Source: Terrilactibacillus tamarindi
GTDB taxonomy: Bacteria; Bacillota; Bacilli; Bacillales; Sporolactobacillaceae
Length of the DNA: 64,000 nt
Assembly: GCF_009718825.1 (NCBI RefSeq)
Contig: NZ_WNHB01000010.1
Coordinates: forward strand, 48,417 to 112,416
Reading direction: 5' to 3'
Of this stretch, positions 51,716-61,487 are shown in pieces. Below the pieces are notes generated by a model. That model saw only the letters and a program-made list of their open reading frames with translations. It did not search any database and was not told the DNA's origin. Position numbers and translations under genes: made by a program. Position 1 is the stretch's first letter. Every line of letters begins with the position of its first letter.

Positions 51716-52895
51716 TCAAACATCACTTTTATCATCGGTTATGCCGACGTACAAACGGTTTCCAATTGAAATGAAAAAAGGAAAAGGAAGTTATGTGTGG
51801 GACGCAGATGGCACAAAATATTTAGATTTTACTTCAGGGATTGCAACATGCAATCTTGGTCATGTTCCGGATTCAGTAAAGGAAGCCGTTTCTGAACAAC
51901 TTGAAAACCTATGGCATTGTTCCAATTTATATCATATTCCGAGCCAAGAAAAGCTGGCCCATCTGTTAACGGAAAAAACATGTTTTGATCAAGTGTTTTT
52001 CTGTAATAGCGGGGCAGAAGCGAATGAAGCAGCTATTAAATTAGCCAGACGCTATGCGAATAAAATTAAAGGAATCAAAGATCCCACCATCGTGACGTTT
52101 ACTCATTCATTTCATGGGAGAACACTTGGAACGTTGACTGCAACAGCCCAAAAGAAAATACAAGATGGTTTCTCACCTTTAATGCCAGGATTCACGTACT
52201 TGCCATATAACGATTTAGATGCTCTTTCCTATCTTGCACACAACAATCACTGTGCGGCTGTGTTACTCGAACTCGTTCAAGGTGAAGGAGGCGTCATTCC
52301 AGCAGATCAAGAGTGGGTTAATGAGTTGCATCAGATTTGTAAAGACAATGACATTCTCTTTATGGTCGATGAGGTTCAATCGGGTGTTGGGAGAACAGGA
52401 ACACTCTATGCATATGAACAATACGGAATCGAGCCAGACGTTTTAACTTCAGCCAAAGGACTAGGTTCAGGATTTCCGATTGGGGCGATGCTTGCTAAGT
52501 CAGCAGCTGCTAAAGGTTTCGAACCTGGAAGCCATGGGAGTACTTTTGGGGGCAACCCACTTGCAACTACGGCAGGGGTAGCAACACTTGAGACATTTGA
52601 TAAAGAAGATATCTTATCCAAAAGTATCGAAAATGGAAACTATCTAAGTGAACAATTGAGTGAGTTAAAAGATAAATATAAAAAACTTATTATAAGCGTA
52701 AGAGGCAAAGGTCTTTTACTCGGTTTAGAAACAGCGATACCAGCCGCTGATGTGGTCACTAAAATGAGAGAACATCAAGTACTCATTTTAACAGCTGGTG
52801 AGAAGGTTGCTCGTATTTTACCCCCTTTGACAACAAATAAAGAGGAAATTGATACATTCATTCAAACGATGGATCTAGTTTTAAGTCAATTATGA
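51705..52895 (+). CDS. argD: acetylornithine aminotransferase
   Basis: 396 residues, class III PLP aminotransferase. CNSGAEANEAAIKLARRY, FMVDEVQSGVGRTG with the ring-stacking Asp, and the Schiff-base Lys in TSAKGLGSGFPIGAM. Converts N-acetylglutamate semialdehyde to N-acetylornithine. ATG 51705 lies inside the end of argB with AGGAGG 7 bases upstream. Confidence 0.96.
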   Translation: MLDSQTSLLSSVMPTYKRFPIEMKKGKGSYVWDADGTKYLDFTSGIATCNLGHVPDSVKEAVSEQLENLWHCSNLYHIPSQEKLAHLLTEKTCFDQVFFCNSGAEANEAAIKLARRYANKIKGIKDPTIVTFTHSFHGRTLGTLTATAQKKIQDGFSPLMPGFTYLPYNDLDALSYLAHNNHCAAVLLELVQGEGGVIPADQEWVNELHQICKDNDILFMVDEVQSGVGRTGTLYAYEQYGIEPDVLTSAKGLGSGFPIGAMLAKSAAAKGFEPGSHGSTFGGNPLATTAGVATLETFDKEDILSKSIENGNYLSEQLSELKDKYKKLIISVRGKGLLLGLETAIPAADVVTKMREHQVLILTAGEKVARILPPLTTNKEEIDTFIQTMDLVLSQL

Positions 52896-52911
52896 AAAGA
52901 GGTGAATCCTA

Positions 52912-53997
52912 ATGGATAAAGGTTATCTGGTATTGGAAACAGGAGATATTTATGAGGGAACTTGGATTGGTTCTCAGGCTAAAGCTTCTGGAGAATTGGT
53001 CTTTAACACAAGTATGACAGGCTATCAAGAGATATTAACAGATCCATCCTATGCCGGACAAATTATGACATTTTGTTATCCTTTGATTGGCAATTATGGC
53101 GTTAATTCATTGGATAATGAGAGTGCAGCTTTGCATCCTGAAGCCGTCATCATTAGTGATTTGTGCACTATGCCAAGTCATTATTTATCAATTAAAGGGT
53201 TCTCTGATCACCTTGAAAGCGAAGGTATTCCCGGCCTTTGTGGCGTAGATACACGAGCAATTGTGAAGAAAATTCGTAAGCAAGGAACAATGAAAGCTAT
53301 TATATCGAAAACACCGGATGTACAATTCGATACATCTGTGGATGACTCCGCTTCATTAGTACAAACAGTATCTACCAAACAATCTTATACGATTGAAAAT
53401 GACGGTCTACATGTTGTACTAGTCGATTATGGTTTTAAAAAATCCATGCTAACGGCTTTAACCAATGCAGGATGTAAGGTGACGGTCGTTCCATATGATA
53501 CAACCTATGATAAGGTCAAATCATTAAATCCTGATGGTGTCATGTTTAGTAACGGCCCAGATGATCCCGTGAAACTCGCTTATTTATTTAAAGAAGTCAA
53601 GGCGATGACAGAACATTATCCGTCTTTAGGGATTTGCCTCGGACACCAAATGATTGCATTAAGCTATGGATCTAAAACAGATAAACTACTCTTCGGGCAC
53701 CGAGGAGCGAACCATCCTGTTAAGGAAGTTTTAACCGGGAAGGTATGGATGACCTCGCAAAATCACAGTTACGTGGTGACTGAGGATAGTATTAATGAAG
53801 AGATTTTTACAGTGACGTATCGAAATGTAAATGATAAATCAATTGAAGGGTTAAAGCATAATCAATTACCGATTGAAACGGTTCAATTTCATCCTGAGGC
53901 TCATCCAGGACCAGATGATACACAACATATTTTTAATCGATTTGTTGAATCAATGAAAGCATGCAAGGGAGACCGGACCAATGCCATTACGTACTGA
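52912..53997 (+). CDS. carA: carbamoyl-phosphate synthase, small (glutaminase) subunit
   Basis: 361 residues: an N-terminal CarA domain and a class I glutamine amidotransferase with Cys in LGICLGHQMIALSYG and the His/Glu pair in VQFHPEAHPG. Its place between argD and argF marks it as the arginine-specific pair (B. subtilis carA/carB), not the pyrimidine PyrAA. ATG 52912 follows AGAGGTG. Its last 17 bases overlap carB. Confidence 0.96.
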   Translation: MDKGYLVLETGDIYEGTWIGSQAKASGELVFNTSMTGYQEILTDPSYAGQIMTFCYPLIGNYGVNSLDNESAALHPEAVIISDLCTMPSHYLSIKGFSDHLESEGIPGLCGVDTRAIVKKIRKQGTMKAIISKTPDVQFDTSVDDSASLVQTVSTKQSYTIENDGLHVVLVDYGFKKSMLTALTNAGCKVTVVPYDTTYDKVKSLNPDGVMFSNGPDDPVKLAYLFKEVKAMTEHYPSLGICLGHQMIALSYGSKTDKLLFGHRGANHPVKEVLTGKVWMTSQNHSYVVTEDSINEEIFTVTYRNVNDKSIEGLKHNQLPIETVQFHPEAHPGPDDTQHIFNRFVESMKACKGDRTNAITY

Positions 53998-56900
53998 CAT
54001 AAAAAAAATCCTTGTTATTGGCTCGGGTCCGATTGTCATTGGGCAAGCAGCCGAGTTTGACTATGCGGGAACGCAGGCTTGTCTTGCTCTTAAAGAAGAA
54101 GGTATCGAAGTTATCCTGATCAATAACAATCCTGCGACCATTATGACGGATGAGAAAATTGCTGACAAAATATATATTGAACCACTTACGATTGAAGCAA
54201 TCGAAGCCATTATAAAAAAAGAAAGACCAGATGGTGTGATTGGAACATTAGGTGGGCAAACAGGATTGAATTTAGCTGTTGAGCTATATCAACATCATAT
54301 TCTTGAAAAATATCAGGTTGAACTTTTAGGCACATCGGTTGATTCGATCCAACACGGGGAAGACCGCGAGTTATTCAGACAATTGATGATCGATATTCAT
54401 GAACCGATTCCTGACTCAAAGATCATTCATACTTTTGAAGAGGGGTATGAGTTCGTCCAAGAAATTGGCTATCCTGTGATTATTCGTCCGGCCTATACAC
54501 TTGGTGGATCAGGTGGCGGATTTGCTAATAACGATAAGGAATTAGAGCTTGTCCTAAAAAGAGGTCTTAAGCTCAGTCCCATTCATCAAGTTTTAATTGA
54601 AAAAAGCATCAAAGGCTGGAAAGAAATTGAATATGAAGTGATGCGGGATGCAAACGATACATGCATCATTGTATGTAATATGGAGAATTTAGATCCAGTG
54701 GGTGTTCATACAGGGGATTCCATTGTTGTCGCTCCATCTCAAACATTAACAGATGTCCAATATCAAATGCTACGTCATGCTTCATTAAAAATCATTCGAT
54801 CACTAAAAATTGTCGGTGGTTGTAACATTCAATTTGCTTTAAACCCAGACTCAAATGATTATGTGATTATCGAAGTTAATCCAAGGGTTAGTCGTTCATC
54901 AGCCCTTGCCTCGAAAGCGACAGGTTATCCGATCGCCCGTATCGCGACTAAATGTGCGATTGGCTATCATTTGGATGAAATCATTAATCCGATTACAGGA
55001 ACAACCTATGCGTCCTTTGAACCTGCGATCGACTATATCGTTGTGAAACTTCCACGATTCCCATTTGATAAATTCACTGAAGCAGAAAGAAGCTTAGGAA
55101 CACAAATGAAGGCGACGGGAGAAGTCATGGCGATCGATCGAACCTTTCAAGGTGCTCTAAATAAAGGCCTCAGATCTCTTGAGTCCGGCATCAAGGATTT
55201 GACTTATTCTCCGTTCGAAAAAGCACCAGAAGATGAACTTATTTATCATTTAAAAGAAGCAACGGATTTAAGAATCTTTGCGATTGCTGCGTTAATGAAA
55301 AAAGGATACAAGGTCGAAATGGTTCATAAAGAAACGCAAATCGACTTTTGGTTTTTAAATAAAATCAAAGACATGGTTGAGTTTGAAAAGACGCTTTCAA
55401 ATAAATCAATAGATGAATTAACAAAAGAGCATTGGCAAATAGCCAAGCAATACAATGTAAGTGATGCCACGCTTGCCCGAATTTTTAAAGTAAGTGAAAT
55501 GGAGATCCGTAAAAAAAGAATCGACTTAGGCATTACTCCGAGTTACAAACTCGTTGATACTTGCGCGGCAGAGTTTGAAGCCCAAACGCCATACTATTAT
55601 TCAACTTGGCTTGGTGAAGATGAAGCTGAAGTAAGCCAGGTTCCAAAAATATTAGTCGTAGGTTCTGGCCCAATCCGAATAGGGCAAGGAATTGAATTCG
55701 ATTATTGTTCCGTTCAAGCTGCTCTTGCAGTTAAAGAAAAAGGCTATCAAGCGATTGTCATGAATAATAACCCAGAAACCGTGAGTACGGATTATTCAAT
55801 TGCGGATCGACTATATTTTGAACCGTTGGCTCTTGAAGATATTCTGAACGTTGTCGAAAAAGAAAAGGTAGAGGGTGTCCTTGTTCAATTTGGCGGCCAG
55901 ACGGCCATAAATATAGCCAAGGGATTAGAAGAGGCAGGGGTCAAAATCTTAGGAACATCATTGTCTGGTATTGATCAAGTAGAGGATCGGGAGCAATTTT
56001 ATGATCTATTAAGCTCACTTGATATTCCTCATATTAAAGGAGATACGGTTCATGAGCTCCAAGGATTGATTCCAGCAGCTAAAAAACTCGGCTACCCAGT
56101 TCTTGTTCGCCCATCTTATGTTATTGGTGGCCAATCCATGGTGATCTTCTATAATGAAATGGAGCTAAAACGGTATATTCAGGAGAATAAGGAAGGAATC
56201 AGTGCTTCTTCTTTCCCACTTCTTGTTGACCGTTATGAGCCAGGACTTGAATGTGAAGTTGATGCCATTAGCGACGGACAGGACGTCATCATCCCTGGCA
56301 TCTTTGAACATATTGAAAGAGCAGGTGTTCACTCTGGTGATAGCATCGCCATTTTCCCATCCATGACGTTAACGAAAGAACAAAAAGAAACATTAGTTGA
56401 CTATACGATGCGTATTTGTAAAAAAGCACAAATAAATGGACTTATCAATATTCAATTTGTTATCTCGGGTAGCGTTGTATATGTTCTAGAAGTGAACCCG
56501 CGAGCATCAAGAACGGTTCCTATCATGAGTAAAGTGACAGGTATTCCAATGGTTGAATTAGCTGTTGGCGTTCAATTAGGTGAAACACTGAAAGGACAAT
56601 ACAATGAATTAGGGCTATTAGAACCACCTGCCCTTTATGCTGTTAAAGCTCCGGTCTTTTCATTCTCAAAACTCAAAGGTGTTGATCCTGTTTTAGGGCC
56701 TGAAATGAAATCAACAGGTGAATTGCTCGGGCTCGGAAAAACTCCGAATGAAGCATTGAATAAAGCCCTACTATTAGGAAAAGGTCATCCTTTATTAGAC
56801 GGTAAAAGCGATGGGAAAGTCGTCATATTCTCTATAAATGACCGAGACAAAGATGAGTGTTTACCGTATGTTCAACTACTCGTAAATAAAGGTTTTAAAA

Positions 56901-57223
56901 TTGCATCTACCAAAGGAACAGCGAAATACCTAGAGGCACATGGCATACAGGTTACACAGATTCCACAAGATTTAGAGGAGCTGAAACAAAGCTTCGTACA
57001 AGGACAAATTGCGACTGTTTGTAATCTCCCTGTCCAAGGAAGAAACCTTTCAACCTTTGGGTTTAAACTTAGGGAGATGGCGGTAAGGTACCAAGTTCCT
57101 TTGTACACGGCTATAGATACGCTCAACCAAATTTTATCCTTAACGAATACGAATGAAGACATCAGCGTCTTATCGTTAGAAGAATATAAAAAAGAAAAAA
57201 TGATGATTAATCATGGAGAGTGA
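53981..57223 (+). CDS. carB: carbamoyl-phosphate synthase, large subunit
   Basis: 1080 residues in two homologous ATP-grasp halves. The first has ILVIGSGPIVIGQAAEFDYAGTQA and the second ILVVGSGPIRIGQGIEFDYCSVQA. Carboxy-phosphate and carbamate kinase sites include RPAYTLGGSGGG and RPSYVIGGQSM. The C-terminal ~140 residues (FSINDRDKDEC onward) are the allosteric MGS-like domain. It makes carbamoyl-phosphate for ArgF. ATG 53981 lies in carA with AGGGAG upstream. Confidence 0.97.
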   Translation: MPLRTDIKKILVIGSGPIVIGQAAEFDYAGTQACLALKEEGIEVILINNNPATIMTDEKIADKIYIEPLTIEAIEAIIKKERPDGVIGTLGGQTGLNLAVELYQHHILEKYQVELLGTSVDSIQHGEDRELFRQLMIDIHEPIPDSKIIHTFEEGYEFVQEIGYPVIIRPAYTLGGSGGGFANNDKELELVLKRGLKLSPIHQVLIEKSIKGWKEIEYEVMRDANDTCIIVCNMENLDPVGVHTGDSIVVAPSQTLTDVQYQMLRHASLKIIRSLKIVGGCNIQFALNPDSNDYVIIEVNPRVSRSSALASKATGYPIARIATKCAIGYHLDEIINPITGTTYASFEPAIDYIVVKLPRFPFDKFTEAERSLGTQMKATGEVMAIDRTFQGALNKGLRSLESGIKDLTYSPFEKAPEDELIYHLKEATDLRIFAIAALMKKGYKVEMVHKETQIDFWFLNKIKDMVEFEKTLSNKSIDELTKEHWQIAKQYNVSDATLARIFKVSEMEIRKKRIDLGITPSYKLVDTCAAEFEAQTPYYYSTWLGEDEAEVSQVPKILVVGSGPIRIGQGIEFDYCSVQAALAVKEKGYQAIVMNNNPETVSTDYSIADRLYFEPLALEDILNVVEKEKVEGVLVQFGGQTAINIAKGLEEAGVKILGTSLSGIDQVEDREQFYDLLSSLDIPHIKGDTVHELQGLIPAAKKLGYPVLVRPSYVIGGQSMVIFYNEMELKRYIQENKEGISASSFPLLVDRYEPGLECEVDAISDGQDVIIPGIFEHIERAGVHSGDSIAIFPSMTLTKEQKETLVDYTMRICKKAQINGLINIQFVISGSVVYVLEVNPRASRTVPIMSKVTGIPMVELAVGVQLGETLKGQYNELGLLEPPALYAVKAPVFSFSKLKGVDPVLGPEMKSTGELLGLGKTPNEALNKALLLGKGHPLLDGKSDGKVVIFSINDRDKDECLPYVQLLVNKGFKIASTKGTAKYLEAHGIQVTQIPQDLEELKQSFVQGQIATVCNLPVQGRNLSTFGFKLREMAVRYQVPLYTAIDTLNQILSLTNTNEDISVLSLEEYKKEKMMINHGE

Positions 57224-57228
57224 AACAG

Positions 57229-58188
57229 ATGCTAAAAGTGAATGAGATAAAAGAAGTGAAAAAGAAGGATTTTCTAACAATAGCAGAATATTCACCAGAA
57301 GAAATTCAACATTTATTAAATGAAGCGGTTCAAATGAAGGCTTTGCAGAAAAAAGGGATTCCACATCCTTATTTAAGCGGAAAGGTCCTGGGGATGATTT
57401 TTGAAAAATCATCCACCCGGACACGTGTTTCTTTTGAAGTAGGGATGATTCAACTTGGCGGCCAAGCGATTTTCTTAAGTAATAAGGATATACAGCTCGG
57501 TCGGGGTGAAACGATTGCTGATACAGCAAAGGTCCTCTCTCGCTATGTTGATGGCCTAATGATCAGGACATTTGGACACAATATTGTTGAAGAGTTTGCA
57601 GATAATGCCGATATTCCGATTATCAATGGTTTAACAGACACGCATCATCCCGCTCAAGTTTTGGCGGATTTACTTACGATCTATGAGCATAAGGGAGACT
57701 TAAAAGGACTCAAGCTGTGTTATGTTGGAGATGGCAATAACAATATGTGTCATTCACTTCTTGAAGGAGCAGCAAGCGTTGGCATGCATATCTCAACGGC
57801 TTCTCCGGAAGGGTTTGAACCATTAGACAGTATTGTTCAGGGAGCAAACCAAATCGCTGAGAAAACAGGAAGCATTGTCTCATGCGGACATGATCCAATT
57901 GAAGCAGCAAAAGATGCAGATGTGATTGTGACGGATGTCTGGACGAGTATGGGCCAAGAGGCTGAAGCAGAAGAACGCATAAAACAATTCAAGGCTTACC
58001 AAGTCAATGACGAACTATGTTCTTATGCAAAACAAGACTTTATTTTCCTTCATTGCCTACCTGCTCATCGGGAAGAAGAAGTGACGGCAAGCATCATTGA
58101 TGGCCCGCATTCAGTTGTTTTTGATGAAGCTGAAAATCGTGTACATGCACAAAAAGCCATTCTTAAAGTATTGATGGAAAGCAACTAA
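57229..58188 (+). CDS. argF: ornithine carbamoyltransferase
   Basis: About 319 residues from ATG 57229 (TGGAGAG upstream; an in-frame GTG at 57220 is less likely). The carbamoyl-phosphate site is SSTRTRVSFEVG, then DTHHPAQVLADLLT, and the ornithine-binding Cys is in FLHCLPAHREEEV. Makes citrulline. Last gene of the T-box operon; the 94 bases to argG carry no clear terminator, so read-through is possible. Confidence 0.97.
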   Translation: MLKVNEIKEVKKKDFLTIAEYSPEEIQHLLNEAVQMKALQKKGIPHPYLSGKVLGMIFEKSSTRTRVSFEVGMIQLGGQAIFLSNKDIQLGRGETIADTAKVLSRYVDGLMIRTFGHNIVEEFADNADIPIINGLTDTHHPAQVLADLLTIYEHKGDLKGLKLCYVGDGNNNMCHSLLEGAASVGMHISTASPEGFEPLDSIVQGANQIAEKTGSIVSCGHDPIEAAKDADVIVTDVWTSMGQEAEAEERIKQFKAYQVNDELCSYAKQDFIFLHCLPAHREEEVTASIIDGPHSVVFDEAENRVHAQKAILKVLMESN

Positions 58189-58282
58189 TTTAATATATTT
58201 TTATTGAAATACCAAAGACTTTTTTACACTAATAAGGTAAACTAATAGAATCGACTAAGGATAATAAAAGGAGGAATTTGTG

Positions 58283-59539
58283 ATGGCAAAAGAAAAAATT
58301 GTTCTCGCTTATTCAGGAGGATTGGATACATCTGTTTGCATTAAATGGTTGCAAGATAAATACAATTATGATGTTGTTGCCCTCAGTATTAACGTAGGTG
58401 AAGGTAAAGATCTCCAAACGGTAAAACAAAAAGCTTTGGACGTAGGGGCTATAAGTTCTTATGTTGTGGATGCTAAAGATTTGTTAGCTGAAGACTATCT
58501 TCTGCCAGCTCTTAAAGCGAACACATTATATGAAGGCAAATACCCATTATCTTCAGCACTTTCTCGTCCGCTTATTTCTAAACTTCTCGTTGATGTTGCT
58601 GAAAAAGAAGGGGCAACAGCTGTCGCTCATGGATGTACCGGTAAAGGAAATGACCAAGTTCGTTTTGAGGTATCTATCCAAGCGCTTAATCCTAAATTAA
58701 AAGTTGTTGCACCTGTTCGTGAATGGGGAATGACACGTGATGAAGAAATTAAATACGCCGAGGAAAATGGTATTCCAATTCCTATTGATTTAGATAATCC
58801 TTTCTCCATCGATGCCAATATCTGGGGACGTGCATGTGAAGCTGGTGTCTTGGAAAATCCATGGAACGAAGCGCCAGAAGAAGCTTATGAATGGACAAAT
58901 CCTATTCAAAATACACCTGACGTGGCAGAATATATTGAAATCGGTTTTGAAAAAGGTAAGCCCGTGTCATTGAACGGTGAGTCTTTAAGCTTTGTTGAAA
59001 TCATCGAAGCACTCAACGACAAAGGTGGCTTACATGGTATCGGACGTATTGATCATATTGAAAATCGTTTGGTTGGGATTAAATCACGTGAAGTTTATGA
59101 AAATCCAGCGGCGCTTATTTTGATCAACGCACACAAAGAACTTGAAGCCTTAACGTTGACTCGTGAAGTGGCTCACTTCAAACCAATCATTGAACAACAA
59201 ATGGCACAAATCGTCTATGATGGACTTTGGTATTCACCAATCCGTACAGCACTGCAAGCCTTCATCGATGATACGCAAAAACATGTTACAGGAACAGTGC
59301 GTGTGAAATTACACAAAAGCACACATGTTGTTGTGGGACGTAAAGCAGATAAAAGTCTTTATAATGAAGAACTTGCGACGTATACAAAAGGTGATGCCTT
59401 TGACCATAATGCAGCAGTAGGGTTCATTAAACTTTGGGGCCTTCCAACAAAAGTCTATGCAGAAGTTCATAAAGAGAATCAACAGGAGGATGGCAATGGC
59501 AAAACTATGGGGCGGCCGGTTTACGAAGGAAACAAATAA
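58283..59539 (+). CDS. argG: argininosuccinate synthase
   Basis: About 418 residues from ATG 58283 (AAAGGAGG upstream). [18 protein letters not shown] is the PP-loop, [15 protein letters not shown] follows and [13 protein letters not shown] is further on. Ligates citrulline and aspartate using ATP. The ~16 residues after [10 protein letters not shown] are an extension beyond the usual end and are read through the argH ribosome site and start. Confidence 0.96.
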   Translation: MAKEKIVLAYSGGLDTSVCIKWLQDKYNYDVVALSINVGEGKDLQTVKQKALDVGAISSYVVDAKDLLAEDYLLPALKANTLYEGKYPLSSALSRPLISKLLVDVAEKEGATAVAHGCTGKGNDQVRFEVSIQALNPKLKVVAPVREWGMTRDEEIKYAEENGIPIPIDLDNPFSIDANIWGRACEAGVLENPWNEAPEEAYEWTNPIQNTPDVAEYIEIGFEKGKPVSLNGESLSFVEIIEALNDKGGLHGIGRIDHIENRLVGIKSREVYENPAALILINAHKELEALTLTREVAHFKPIIEQQMAQIVYDGLWYSPIRTALQAFIDDTQKHVTGTVRVKLHKSTHVVVGRKADKSLYNEELATYTKGDAFDHNAAVGFIKLWGLPTKVYAEVHKENQQEDGNGKTMGRPVYEGNK

Positions 59540-60866
59540 ACAAGTGGATGCGTTCACCGCATCCATTGGTTTTGACAGACAACTAGCTAAAGAAGATATT
59601 GAAGGAAGTCTCGCTCACGTGCAAATGCTAGGTGAATGCGGGATTGTATCAACTGAAGAAGCTGAAACGATTCAAAATGGATTGAAAACGATATTAGCAA
59701 AAATTGAATCTGGGAACGTTGAATTTTTAACCGAGCATGAAGACATCCATATGAACATTGAGAAAATGTTAATTGATGAGATAGGAGCTGTAGGTGGGAA
59801 ACTGCATACAGGACGAAGCCGAAACGACCAGGTTGCAACGGATATGCATTTATATATGCGGAAAAAAACAAAACGACTAATTGAGTTAGTTGAACACGTG
59901 CAATATGCCTTACTTAGTCAAGCAAAAGAAAACATCGAAACGATTCTTCCGGGATATACGCACCTCCAGCGTGCTCAACCTATTTCTTTTGCCCATCATT
60001 TAATGGCTTATTTTTGGATGTTTGAACGAGACAAAGATCGTCTAAGAGACAGCTTAAAACGAATCAATTGGCTGCCACTTGGTGCCGGTGCTTTGGCAGG
60101 TACCACGTTCCCAATTAACCGTAAACGTGTAGCAGAGCTCTTGGATTTTGATTTCGTTTATCCAAACAGCATGGATGCCGTAAGTGATCGTGATTTTGTT
60201 GTCGAAGCCTTATCCATTTGTTCTTTGATGATGGTTCACATGTCACGTTTATCTGAAGAATTGGTTACTTGGAGCAGCCAGGAGTTTCAATTTGTTGAAC
60301 TTGATGACGCGTTTTGCACCGGTTCAAGTATTATGCCGCAGAAAAAAAACCCAGATGTACCTGAACTATTAAGAGGGAAAACGGGCCGTGTATTTGGTCA
60401 TTTAGTGGGCATGTTAACCGTTTTAAAAGGCCTTCCTCTTGCCTATAACAAAGATATGCAAGAAGACAAAGAAGGCATTTTTGATACGGTTAATACTTTA
60501 GAAGGTGCTCTTGATCTCCTTGCACCAATCCTTGAAACGTTAACTGTCAAAAAAGACAACATGCGTAAAGCTGTCACTCAGGACTATTCTAATGCAACGG
60601 ATATGGCTGATTACCTTGCTACAAAAGGTTTGCCATTTAGACAAGCGCACGAAGTAACAGGAAAAGTTGTTTTATATGCGATTGAACATGGCAAGTACTT
60701 ATTAGATTTAACATTAGATGAGTTTAGAGAATTTAGCTCACTTTTTGAAGAAGATATCTTTGATATCCTAGCTCCTGAAAATGTCATGCGTGCAAGACAT
60801 AGTCAGGGCGGAACAGGTCCTGATCAAATTAAGATACAAATTCAGTTAGCTGAAAGTAAATTATAA
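59496..60866 (+). CDS. argH: argininosuccinate lyase
   Basis: About 456 residues from ATG 59496 (CAGGAGG 6 bases upstream, inside argG). [57 protein letters not shown] and the lyase signature [22 protein letters not shown] carry the active Ser/Lys. Yields arginine and fumarate. It overlaps argG by 44 bases. Confidence 0.97.
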   Translation: MAKLWGGRFTKETNKQVDAFTASIGFDRQLAKEDIEGSLAHVQMLGECGIVSTEEAETIQNGLKTILAKIESGNVEFLTEHEDIHMNIEKMLIDEIGAVGGKLHTGRSRNDQVATDMHLYMRKKTKRLIELVEHVQYALLSQAKENIETILPGYTHLQRAQPISFAHHLMAYFWMFERDKDRLRDSLKRINWLPLGAGALAGTTFPINRKRVAELLDFDFVYPNSMDAVSDRDFVVEALSICSLMMVHMSRLSEELVTWSSQEFQFVELDDAFCTGSSIMPQKKNPDVPELLRGKTGRVFGHLVGMLTVLKGLPLAYNKDMQEDKEGIFDTVNTLEGALDLLAPILETLTVKKDNMRKAVTQDYSNATDMADYLATKGLPFRQAHEVTGKVVLYAIEHGKYLLDLTLDEFREFSSLFEEDIFDILAPENVMRARHSQGGTGPDQIKIQIQLAESKL

Positions 60867-60871
60867 AATTA

Positions 60872-60908
60872 GAAACACTCAATTTCTATGTGGAATTGAG
60901 TGTTTTTT
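60872..60908 (+). terminator. argGH terminator
   Basis: GAAACACTCAATTT and AATTGAGTGTTTTTT pair around a short loop. The bases to 61019 hold nothing recognisable. Confidence 0.9.
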
Positions 60909-61021
60909 ACATTATTACATTATTAAGAGGTGCCATCTAATATGCGAATTCAGATGGATGCATGGAAATTAGATGTTGTGCAATTCGGATACGAGGTAGT
61001 GCCATTTGAGCACGATGCATA

Positions 61022-61052
61022 AAAAAATCCCTCAAAATATTTGAGGGATTTT
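61022..61052 (-). terminator. rpsN terminator
   Basis: AAATCCCTCAAA-TATTTGAGGGATTT stem; on the minus strand a T run follows. Confidence 0.88.
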
Positions 61053-61237
61053 TACCAACTTGCCTTTTTAACTCCAGGAATCTGACCCTTGTAGGCTAAT
61101 TCTCGGAAACAAATACGGCAAAGTTTAAATTTGCGAATAACAGAATGTGGACGTCCACAACGTTCGCAGCGTGTATATTCTCTTACATTAAATTTTTGTT
61201 CTCTGCTATGCTTAATGAGTAATGATTTTTTTGCCAT
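61052..61237 (-). CDS. rpsN: 30S ribosomal protein S14, zinc-binding type, stand-alone
   Basis: 61 residues from ATG 61237 (AGGAGG 9 bases upstream). [17 protein letters not shown] leads to [12 protein letters not shown] and [23 protein letters not shown]. All four zinc Cys are present, unlike the Cys-free stress S14 of many Bacilli. It has its own promoter and terminator outside any ribosomal operon, so it is either the sole S14 moved from the S10-spc operon or an extra copy. Confidence 0.93.
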   Translation of the reverse strand: MAKKSLLIKHSREQKFNVREYTRCERCGRPHSVIRKFKLCRICFRELAYKGQIPGVKKASW

Positions 61238-61487
61238 AATTCTAATCCTCCTATATTTAATATTGTGAGGAAAGGTGAAAAACATATTATATCTATTTTT
61301 GCTGAAATAGTAAATAGGGGATTATTGGAAAAGGAAGGTTAAGGTTAGGAGTATTTAGTAAAAGTAAAATGGAATAATCACTCCAGCAGATAAAACTAAC
61401 TTATCTAACGAGGATAAAATAAACACGTTTCAAAGATGGTACGTCCTTGAAACGTGTTTGTTTTGATATTTATTTGCAATCTAAATT
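61238..61487. terminator. upstream region of rpsN and strong hairpin (61420-61465)
   Basis: AAACACGTTTCAA and TTGAAACGTGTTTG form a 13-bp stem with T-rich flanks, the terminator of the minus-strand anthranilate synthase. No Zur-like palindrome is evident before rpsN. Confidence 0.75.
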
